Below the pieces are notes generated by a model, which saw only the letters and a program-made list of their open reading frames with translations, ran no database searches and was not told where the DNA came from. A program made the position numbers and the translations under genes. A DNA stretch of 37,012 nt from GWB1-38-13 sp964488535 (lineage in GTDB: Bacteria; Patescibacteriota; Microgenomatia; UBA8517), in NCBI GenBank assembly GCA_964488535.1, contig CAZAUT010000014.1, positions 1-37,012 of the forward strand. The letters are read 5' to 3'. Positions 1-7,200 of this stretch are shown here, piece after piece (the stretch's first letter is position 1; the number at the start of each line of letters is the position of its first letter).

Positions 1-211
1 GATTAACGATTCTTCTCAGATACTTTAATGTCGAATATGTATCTGATCTTTTGCACAAAAGATATCCCCCATTTAAGGGGAAACTGTTTTTCAAAACGGT
101 TCCAAAATCATACACCACTCCATTGATAGAATTTGCCATGTTACCGTCACTTTTTTCGGAAAAGACATGAAAGAGTTCTTTGTATTTCAGAAGTTTGGGA
201 ATTTGATACAT
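1..211 (-). CDS. YfiH/laccase-domain protein, N-terminal 70 residues only
   Basis: The frame is open from an ATG at 211-209 to the window edge, so only the first 70 codons are present. The deduced start reads MYQIPKLLKYKELFHVFSEK and continues SDGNMANS. A short lead helix followed by H-x-F-S-x-K and D-G-N-M is the usual opening of the YfiH (DUF152, purine nucleoside phosphorylase LACC1-like) family. The catalytic His/Cys zinc ligands lie further on and cannot be checked. The ATG sits 2 nt after the TAA of the upstream methyltransferase gene, so the two are probably co-transcribed. Family assignment rests on the N-terminal motif alone. Confidence 0.55.
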   Translation of the reverse strand, partial: MYQIPKLLKYKELFHVFSEKSDGNMANSINGVVYDFGTVLKNSFPLNGGYLLCKRSDTYSTLKYLRRIVN

Positions 212-213
212 TA

Positions 214-912
214 TTATTTTATACAAACAAAAATCAAGTTAAAGGATATGTGTCTCCAATATTTGTTTCTTATGTAACACGAGTAATTTCTTAATGGAGA
301 ATTTTCCCCAATGAATATTATTTTAGAAAATCCCGCACTCAAAAACATATCTTCCCAAACTCTTGGGTGATACGTCGACACATGAGTTCTGTCGTATATA
401 TTTGAAATTGTAGTTAAGAATTTACCAAAAATGCCTGAATTGTTCGGTACGGAACCGATCAGGACACCACTTGCCTTCAATGACTTGTACAATTCATTTA
501 TAACCTTCGTGGGCATAATGAGGTGTTCAAAAACATTAAAGGCCACAACAACATCGTAAACACTATCTTTTAATTTAAATTTCTGTATATCGCCAACTCT
601 GATCCGACTTCCGAAATCATTTTTCAGTGTTTCAGCTGCATATGAAGATACATCAACCCCTCCGACATCAAAATACTTCGAGGCCTCTTTCAGAAAATTC
701 CCTTCCCCAAATCCTACCTCAAAGAGTTTTCCTTTATTTTTGTATTGAAGTATCTCCTCCAACCGTTTCTTATTTCTTTGTGAATGCAAATATTCCTGAT
801 ATAAAATGTTCCGAAAATAATTCTTGCCAAAATTGTTTTTCATTGTTTCATTATTCCAAAGGAAACGGTCGACTTTACTTAATATGGCTACGTTGGATAT
901 AGCGCAATACAC
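214..912 (-). CDS. class I SAM-dependent methyltransferase
   Basis: The 232-residue protein carries the Methyltransf_11/23 fold signature. Motif I (LFEVGFGEGNFL) is at residues 63-74, the acidic ribose-binding end of beta-2 (GVDVSS) at 85-90, motif post-I (RVGDIQKF) near 105-112 and motif IV (YDVVVAFNVFEHL) at 119-131. This is typical of small-molecule or sugar/lipid methyltransferases; the substrate cannot be read from sequence. The longest frame starts with GTG at 912; an ATG at 843 (Met24) would give a 209-residue protein and is a serious alternative because the similarity to methyltransferases begins after it. It is followed after 2 nt by the YfiH-like gene. Confidence 0.8.
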   Translation of the reverse strand: MYCAISNVAILSKVDRFLWNNETMKNNFGKNYFRNILYQEYLHSQRNKKRLEEILQYKNKGKLFEVGFGEGNFLKEASKYFDVGGVDVSSYAAETLKNDFGSRIRVGDIQKFKLKDSVYDVVVAFNVFEHLIMPTKVINELYKSLKASGVLIGSVPNNSGIFGKFLTTISNIYDRTHVSTYHPRVWEDMFLSAGFSKIIFIGENSPLRNYSCYIRNKYWRHISFNLIFVCIK

Positions 913-922
913 TCCAAGAGTG

Positions 923-947
923 AAAAAATCCCCACACTCCCGGAGTG
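923..947 (-). terminator. putative intrinsic terminator after the half-MFS gene
   Basis: On the minus strand a perfect 6-bp stem (CACTCC / GGAGTG, 1-nt loop, 935-947) is followed 6 nt later by six T (928-923). It lies between the half-MFS stop (963) and the methyltransferase gene. The loop is too tight for a classic hairpin, so some arm bases would open. Confidence 0.4.
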
Positions 948-962
948 ATTAACTCCACTCGT

Positions 963-1517
963 TCACAACAATTTTCTTGGTTTTACAAGTACGCCCAAAA
1001 AAGATACTAATGCCAAAGACCCCATCGTATAAAATAATATGGAAAATCCAGCGTAACTTACAATAAATCCTCCCAATATAACAGCAACCGCACCAACAAT
1101 GTTTGAAACCAATCTCCAATCAGCATATTCTTTTATATGCTCGTTTTTATCAAGATGTTCGGCAAATAAGGCGTCGTAGGAAGGCGAGCCCAATGCCTCC
1201 CCCAACCCCAGAAATCCCTGCAGGAAAATAAGAAAGGTTATTGTGGAAACCGTTGGAAAAACAAACCAAACAATTGCTCTTATTAAAAACCCCGCCATCA
1301 ACAGATATTCTTTTTCTTTTACTTTATCGCCATACTTTCCAACAAGTAAAATAAAAACCGTTGAGGAAAGCAGATATACGGACCAGGACAAACTGACGGA
1401 AATAATACTTTTGTCTATTGTTTCAACAAAAACCGCATATAAAGGCCCCAATAAACTGCTTGCAAAAACGAAGATTCCGTTAAAAACAAAAAGTGTCTTT
1501 AGTGCCTTGTTGTTCAT
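963..1517 (-). CDS. half-length MFS transporter-like membrane protein (six TM)
   Basis: This 184-residue hydrophobic protein resembles the N-terminal six-helix half of a major facilitator transporter. It shows the MFS motif A signature between TM2 and TM3 (G60-K-Y-G-D64 followed by K-x-K-E-K), then TM3 and TM4 with a GLGEALGSPSYDALFAE stretch and two last helices ending in a basic tail (KPRKLL). Classic MFS proteins have 12 helices and about 400 residues, so this one would have to dimerise or have another role. No second half follows; the next gene downstream is a methyltransferase. It starts 6 nt after the TAG of the DUF218 gene, so the two form an operon. Half-size MFS-like proteins are, to my knowledge, found in CPR genomes. 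Confidence 0.7.
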   Translation of the reverse strand: MNNKALKTLFVFNGIFVFASSLLGPLYAVFVETIDKSIISVSLSWSVYLLSSTVFILLVGKYGDKVKEKEYLLMAGFLIRAIVWFVFPTVSTITFLIFLQGFLGLGEALGSPSYDALFAEHLDKNEHIKEYADWRLVSNIVGAVAVILGGFIVSYAGFSILFYTMGSLALVSFLGVLVKPRKLL

Positions 1518-1523
1518 AAAATG

Positions 1524-2237
1524 CTATATTCCCGGATACTCCTTCATTTTTTTCTCCCACCAAATCCTCGTGGCATCACTTTTCATTTTCGGTCCCTCAC
1601 GGCGTATAAAATCCATTTTCTCGATAAACATATCGTGGTGTTTTTTAAGATTGTCGGAACTTTCTAATGCCCAAAGGGAATGTTTCGTTTCAAGATCTTC
1701 CTTTTTCTTTAAATAATCAGGTGGTAAGTATCTATGTTCAGATGAGTCAAAATCAACAGGAATGATTTTTTTATTAAAACTTTCACCGAATACATATTTC
1801 GCTACCCCTCTTACTCTTTTTTCGCGGGTAAATTCGCAAAAAATTACAATTTTATTTCCTTCAATCCCGTGCTTTTTTATAATTTCTTTACTGTTTACAA
1901 TATTTTCCAAAGTAGAGAGTGATTTCGCCTCTGCGATTAGAACCCAATTTTTGGACAGGTTACTAATATTTTTTCTTTCGTTTATAAATTTCCGGAACAA
2001 TTTTACCATTTCATCCGCTTCGTTTCTCTTGTAGGGCGGAACCATGTCTGTATTCCCTCCACAAAATATAATTGGTTTAATATTGTTTTTGTTTTTTAAA
2101 GAGAGGTCGTAAATCTTGTTAAAAACGGTGGTCAGATATCGGTTGTAAGTAGCGTCAAACAAGATATCCTTCGGTACTCCATATCCAAATACTAAAAATA
2201 TAATTTTACAGGTCTTCATTCTTTTTTGAGTACTCAT
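1524..2237 (-). CDS. DUF218/YdcF-like protein
   Basis: The 237-residue protein has the layout of the DUF218 (YdcF/SanA) family: an N-terminal beta strand KIIFLVFGYGVP (11-22), a Gly-Gly turn IIFCGGNTD (57-64) followed by E73-A74 inside a helix, and the S-x-x-T-x-E-N motif (S106 to N112). The C-terminal third (about 160-237) is charged and family-atypical. There is no signal peptide, so it is probably cytoplasmic, unlike SanA. The reaction is unknown; an SAM-binding or hydrolytic role has been suggested for family members. A good promoter precedes it and it is followed after 6 nt by the half-MFS gene. Met7 is a possible second start. Confidence 0.7.
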   Translation of the reverse strand: MSTQKRMKTCKIIFLVFGYGVPKDILFDATYNRYLTTVFNKIYDLSLKNKNNIKPIIFCGGNTDMVPPYKRNEADEMVKLFRKFINERKNISNLSKNWVLIAEAKSLSTLENIVNSKEIIKKHGIEGNKIVIFCEFTREKRVRGVAKYVFGESFNKKIIPVDFDSSEHRYLPPDYLKKKEDLETKHSLWALESSDNLKKHHDMFIEKMDFIRREGPKMKSDATRIWWEKKMKEYPGI

Positions 2238-2281
2238 TTCCCCATTATTTTATCACGCTCTACTTGTAGTACAATAATGCT
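2238..2281. promoter_or_regulatory. overlapping divergent promoters (DUF218 gene and trmD)
   Basis: For the minus-strand gene a TTGTAC -35 (2269-2274), 16-bp spacer and TAAAAT -10 (2247-2252) sit 9 nt before its ATG. For trmD a TACAAT -10 (2270-2275) lies 6 nt before the ATG, with no good -35. The -35 box of one promoter and the -10 box of the other occupy the same bases on opposite strands, so simultaneous use is unlikely. Confidence 0.55.
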
Positions 2282-2995
2282 ATGAAGATAGATATTTTGA
2301 CATTGTTTCCTTCAATGTTTGAGGGACCTTTTGATACCTCCATGCTCAAAAAGGCAAAAGACATGGGAGCGGTAGAAATCAATATCCACAATCTCCGTGA
2401 CTGGGCAACCGACAAACACAAGACAGTCGACGACAGGCCGTTTGGAGGTGGAAAAGGAATGGTATTACGTGTTGATATTGTGCACAGTGCAATATCAACA
2501 CTTAGAGTAAAAGAGCAGGAGAGTAAAAGAGTAAAAGAAAGTACAATTCTACTTTCACCTCAGGGAAAGGTATTTAATCAAGCCAAGGCTAGAAAACTTT
2601 CGAGCGTTGACCATCTAATTTTGGTTGCCGGACATTATGAGGGCTTTGACGAACGCATTGCCGAAAATCTCGTCGATGAGGAAATTTCCATCGGGGATTA
2701 TGTTCTGACGGGCGGAGAAATTCCGGCGATGGTTATGGTAGACAGCATCGTCAGATTACTACCCGGAGTTTTGGAGGAAGAAGCAACAGAAAGCGAGAGC
2801 TTTCAGCAAAAAACAATAAACAGTAAGCAGATTAAAATGCTTGACCACCCAAGCTATACCAGACCGGAAAAGTACCTCGGTTGGAGCGTGCCGAAAGTTC
2901 TTTTAGGTGGAAATCACAAAGAGATCGATATCTGGAGAAAAAATGCAGCTCTGGCCAAAACAAAAAAGGTACGACCGGAACTTCTTAATAATTGA
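2282..2995 (+). CDS. trmD: tRNA (guanine-37-N1)-methyltransferase
   Basis: TrmD methylates N1 of G37 next to the anticodon and prevents +1 frameshifting. The 237-residue protein shows the family signatures in order: MKIDILTLFPSMF at the start, H-K-T-V-D-D-R-P-F-G-G-G-G/K around residues 45-58, LLSPQGKVF, the knot-forming LVAGHYEGFDERI and the SIGDYVLTGGEIPAMVMVDS loop, then HPSYTRPE and LLGGNHKEIDIWR. It is a SPOUT knot enzyme and acts as a dimer. It stands alone; the common neighbours rpsP, rimM and rplS are absent. Between HSA and ILLSPQG the loop is a few residues longer than in E. coli TrmD and is encoded by an 8-bp tandem repeat (2504-2543) preceded by a 12-bp inverted repeat (2469-2501). 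Confidence 0.95.
   Translation: MKIDILTLFPSMFEGPFDTSMLKKAKDMGAVEINIHNLRDWATDKHKTVDDRPFGGGKGMVLRVDIVHSAISTLRVKEQESKRVKESTILLSPQGKVFNQAKARKLSSVDHLILVAGHYEGFDERIAENLVDEEISIGDYVLTGGEIPAMVMVDSIVRLLPGVLEEEATESESFQQKTINSKQIKMLDHPSYTRPEKYLGWSVPKVLLGGNHKEIDIWRKNAALAKTKKVRPELLNN
2469..2543. repeat. inverted repeat plus 8-bp tandem repeat inside trmD
   Basis: Perfect 12-bp arms (GTGTTGATATTG at 2469-2480 and its complement at 2490-2501) around a 9-nt loop are followed by five degenerate octamers AGAGTAAA / AGAGCAGG / AGAGTAAA / AGAGTAAA / AGAAAGTA (2504-2543). Similar octamers occur in intergenic DNA at 24417-24450 and 23905-23952. They encode the Lys/Glu/Ser-rich loop of TrmD. Confidence 0.75.
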
Positions 2996-3320
2996 AGAAT
3001 TATTTGCTTTGTTTTTTAATCGCATTAAAAATTTCACATAGATTTTTTGAAGGAATTCCTTAAGCCGTGTTTGCAATTGTCTGACATCATGAGCGTGGCG
3101 AATGAGAAGTTTTGCAAACAAAATACGAGTGCAAAAAAATCTAGTAGAGATTTTTACTTGCGGCTCCTTTCTTTCAACCATTTCTTTGGAGAAGCAAAGA
3201 AATGGTTAATTTGTTCTCGAAAGAAATATCATCGACATCGAAAAAATTACCATACTGAAGTAAAAAACAATTCGTGACTAAAAATTCAAGTTGGGTTTAA
3301 GAACGACTAGGTCTGAAAAA
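2996..3320. other. intergenic region between convergent genes, rich in inverted repeats
   Basis: No convincing gene. Inverted repeats are nested: AGCCG (3062-3066) with CGGCT (3161-3165); GTTTGCAA with TTGCAAAC (about 3068-3120); an AT-rich 8-bp stem AAAAATCT / AGATTTTT (3135-3155) that could terminate transcription in both directions; and a perfect 13-bp stem (AACCATTTCTTTG at 3176-3188 with its complement at 3195-3207, 6-nt loop). This could be a small structured RNA or a palindromic repeat unit. Confidence 0.5.
3135..3155 (+). terminator. possible bidirectional terminator between trmD and the large surface protein
   Basis: The 8-bp stem AAAAATCT / AGATTTTT with 5-nt loop AGTAG ends in a T run on either strand. 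It lies 140 nt after trmD and 165 nt after the stop of the minus-strand gene. The stem is AT-only except for one C-G pair, so efficiency is doubtful. Confidence 0.35.
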
Positions 3321-4280
3321 TTATTTTTTCTTTCCCCCTGCCTCAACTCTGAAGTACTTTTTGTAAAGAAGATATGCTACCCCTGCAATGATTGCCACAA
3401 TTCCAACCGTAATCTTGGTTCTTTCTCTTGCAAAAGTTGCAACCCGTTGAATTATGCTTGACGACTCCTCGTCCGCAATTTCTTCTTCATCGTTATCCTC
3501 TCCCAAAACATCTCCATCTTCGTCTATCCCATCTTCCCCATCTTCTCCAACGTCTTCGTCGGGAAGCATGAATCCTCCGCCCGTTCCATAATTGCCTGTA
3601 GTTGAGGCGGAAGAGGAAAGATAAACTGTCGTTTCCGGATCAGCAACAATGCCGGATGCATTGCCAGCTTTATCAAGAGCGCGGATTGCATAATAATAGT
3701 CTTTATCCGAATCCAGTCCGAAATTGTCCCATGTCATTTCCTGTTCTTTGTTTCCCCCAGCTTCGCCAACCTTTGTCGATCCGTCAGCAGTAAATTGCTT
3801 GTTCTCGGATCGGTAAATCAATACCTTCATAAAATCTTCATTGTAAGGATTTTTCCAATGCAATTTATAATATCCTCCCGCAACTTTTTCCTTCCAATAC
3901 CCTGAAACTGGAGAGGGTGCCGATCTGTCTACAAAAGTTGATGTTTCATCCCACGCGCTTGCGGAATTCATCTCACACTTAATGAAGTATTTTCCGTCTC
4001 CGTCATAAATATCACTCCCCGACACCTGTACCCAACCGGAGGCACCTGTCTGAACTCCGCCAAACTCGCGCCAAGTACTGTGTCCGTCTTTCCTGATGTA
4101 AAACTTAACCGTAACAGAATCTTCCGAAAGCGCCGAATAGGAAACTTTAAAAGTGTCCGTGTTGGAATATTCGGGAAGATCCTGAATTCTGATAGTGTCA
4201 TCAAATGCCGAAACGCTTCCGGCAAAAACCGACCCCAAAATTACTCCGCCTACAAATATCCCGACAATCTTTGCAAACAA
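3321..4280 (-). CDS. possible separately translated C-terminal surface protein (in-frame internal start)
   Basis: Within the long gene, AGAGGA (4293-4288) lies 6 nt before a TTG codon at 4280-4278. Reading from that TTG gives a 319-residue protein that begins with a textbook signal peptide (FAKIVGIFVGGVILGSVFAG, cleavage after VSA), followed by Ig/FN3-like modules (FKVSYSALSEDSVTVKFYIR; WDNFGLDSDKDYYYAIRALD), an Asp/Glu-rich linker and a C-terminal TM helix with the tail EAGGKKK. This would be an independent membrane-anchored surface protein, co-transcribed with the LPXTG protein. No stop codon separates the two, so a true fusion, a recently lost stop or a sequence error are equally possible. 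Confidence 0.4.
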   Translation of the reverse strand: MFAKIVGIFVGGVILGSVFAGSVSAFDDTIRIQDLPEYSNTDTFKVSYSALSEDSVTVKFYIRKDGHSTWREFGGVQTGASGWVQVSGSDIYDGDGKYFIKCEMNSASAWDETSTFVDRSAPSPVSGYWKEKVAGGYYKLHWKNPYNEDFMKVLIYRSENKQFTADGSTKVGEAGGNKEQEMTWDNFGLDSDKDYYYAIRALDKAGNASGIVADPETTVYLSSSASTTGNYGTGGGFMLPDEDVGEDGEDGIDEDGDVLGEDNDEEEIADEESSSIIQRVATFARERTKITVGIVAIIAGVAYLLYKKYFRVEAGGKKK

Positions 4281-7200
4281 CTTAATTCCTCTTCGGGCGA
4301 TCAACTTCAAGGCGATTCCTGCTATTGCAAGAAGAATAAACAAATAAAGAAGTGCCGTTTGCGATCCCGTTGCCGGCAAAACCTCGGTTGAGGCACCAAG
4401 CACTTCCCCGCCAACGCTTGTTGAATATGCCAATGATCGGTCTACCTGAACGGTAGCGCTTACGGGCCCCGCTTCAACCACTTCACTTTCAACATAATCC
4501 TCCTGCGCGTAAACATCGGAAACCGAAAATATATCCTGAATGAGATTCATAACAGTAATTTCGTCAGAGGTATTAATTGCGGTTGATATGTAAACTGCGG
4601 TTGCAACAGCTATATTTGTATAGTATCCGCTGTAAAGCTCCGAACTTAACAAGACGTCGTAAGTTATAATTTTCACTTTGTCCTCTCCGGGTTCAAGAGT
4701 TCCCAATGTCCAAACCAAAGCATTGTCGGAAGTTCCCGGATCGATATCAACTACACTATCTTCCGGAGGTGGCAGAGTAAGTCTTCCACTGTCTGCAACG
4801 TAAGTAAATCCGCCGGGAAGGGCATCTTTCACTGATACATTTGCCAAAGTAACATCACCCGTATTCTTAACGGTCAGCGTGTATCTTACCGTTGAACCTG
4901 TTCCAACTGCAGATGAAACAGAAACACCTTTTACAAGATCTATACCTATTCGAGAGTTTCCAAAATTATATTCATTCTCGCAATATGTTGGACGGGCGCA
5001 ATATCTCATTAGATCACCAGAACATATATCCTCGCATTCATGTGGCAAGGTCACTTCATGACATTCCGCTTCATTGGGATATGTCTGAACCCATCCGTTC
5101 TGCGTTACTTCACAAATGTGATAATCACCATACTCAAGATTCTCAAATCTGTAGTTCCCCTCCGAATCGGTAACAGTGCTTATTTCCCCTTCATCCAATA
5201 CTCCATTTTCATTACTGTCAATAAATATTGTCCATCCGGGAAGTCCGGGTTCACAAATCTCGTCCGACGTTTCCTCCGTTGTTGTCAAATCGTACACACA
5301 ATCGTCCCTGCCATTGCCGTTTTCGTCATACCACTTATACCCACTAATGTCTCCTGTCGTAATCGGCTCACATTCGTAAACCGCTAATGTAAGAGCACCC
5401 ATATTGTCACTCATACACGATTGGTTGTCACATCTTGAATACCAATCGCCATACCAATCGCTTATCAAAAACTGTGCATTCAAGTCTGCAGCGGGGGAGA
5501 ATAATTTTTGATATGTGTGATCTTCGTCAAATATCTTGTCGTCATCCCATTCGATAACACCAACACCGTTTCCAAAATCTCCAATTATCGAGGTAACTCC
5601 GCGATTCGTTCCCCAGATACCAATGTCCAACCTCACCGATTCCCATCCTGTTGCAGTCCCATACGCAGGATCGGCTGCATTATCAAGACTGCTCTTGTTG
5701 TACAGATAGGTTCCGCTTGCCTCAAAAAGATATGTTTTACCTGCTTCAAGCGGAATGCTTTCTCCATTACTGTCGGTTGACCATATGTTTATTGTTTGCT
5801 TTTTAACAAGTGTAGTATGGGAAGGACACGAATGTCGGCCATCATAAACAGGTATAAGTTGACAATTCGGCGTGCAGAAATTTGATCCCGGGTCTACTCC
5901 GTCGCGACCGTCGCATTCCTCATCCTCTTCTTTTTCACCGTTTCCGCATACGGGCTCCGGTTCTTCACATTCGTAATTCCAAACCCCAATATTTGTAAAT
6001 GCAACCTGTCCATAAGTTGTATAGTAATTCCACTGAGGGTCAATAGACCTGATTGTAAATACATGTACACCATCGTCATAAGCGCTCACATCAACTCTAT
6101 GATCTCCCCAAATTTCATCTCCTCCGGAGACTTCACTGTCAAGCCATCTATATATGGGGGTGTCTTCGTCATCCACAAACACTTCAAAAGAATCAGTTCC
6201 GGAGATTCCGTCAAGCGCACTAAATCTCATTTCTTTGTATTCAGAATCTCCCAAAAGCATGGAGAAAACAGCTATCCTGTTGTTAGGATCTTCCTCATCA
6301 GGCGCATAAATTACTCTGCAGTTTCCGTCTTCACAAGGTGTTCCCTCTCCCCAATTTCCACCTGAAGCAGCAGGTTCAACCGGACCCCAATAGACAAGGT
6401 TGTAACTTAATTCATCATCCGTATTTCCAATATTTACATCGTTAAATGCCGTTGTTGCATATACCGGCTCGCAAAGGGGTTCGTTGCCAATCGGTTCGCG
6501 CTCACATACATACTGCCCGACATCAACCCAGTTTATTGCAACCTGTCCCCAAGTTGTGCAACCACCCCAAGGAGTATCAACCGATTCAAATTTGACCGTA
6601 ACCGGTCCCAAAATTCCATGTCCATCCGAGCCCGGAACGGGATATATTAATGTATCCCATATTTCACTACCGGTATTATTGTCTTCATAATGGGCTAAAA
6701 ACGCGTCATTTACATATATGTCAAAACTATCTGTGTAACTTATTCCATCAAGGGCGCGGACTTGAAGTTCTGTGATGAATTTGCCTGCTTCCCCAATAGT
6801 AAATTCTGCAGTTTTATCCCCATCTATACAATTACCCGGTTCGACAACCATGCCGATCGCCTCATGTCCGTCCCAGTTTCCATATGTAGCATCAGCCGAA
6901 GAACCTGTTGCTGGGTCCCATTCATCTTTTGTGTAAAATCCGTTATTTAATCCGTCAATGTCAACAGATTCGTGTGTTTCTATTGGGTCTGACTGATCCA
7001 GACAAAGAGGATAAACATCTGCCCATTGGCAATCTTCTGTACAAGACGATGTTCCGCCGTTTCTGCCCACTCCAAAATCACATTCCTCTCCAATGCTTAT
7101 GTCAACATCTCCATCCCCACAATCCGGAGCGGGAGTCGGCCCTTCACATACACATGTTAAAACAGGAGCAGCCGCACCTGTAGCGCCCAATTCAGTACAA

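Noticed and set aside
2903..3181. Minus-strand frame of 92 codons overlapping the end of trmD
   Set aside because: It is antisense to trmD over 90 bases and runs through inverted repeats; no start signal.
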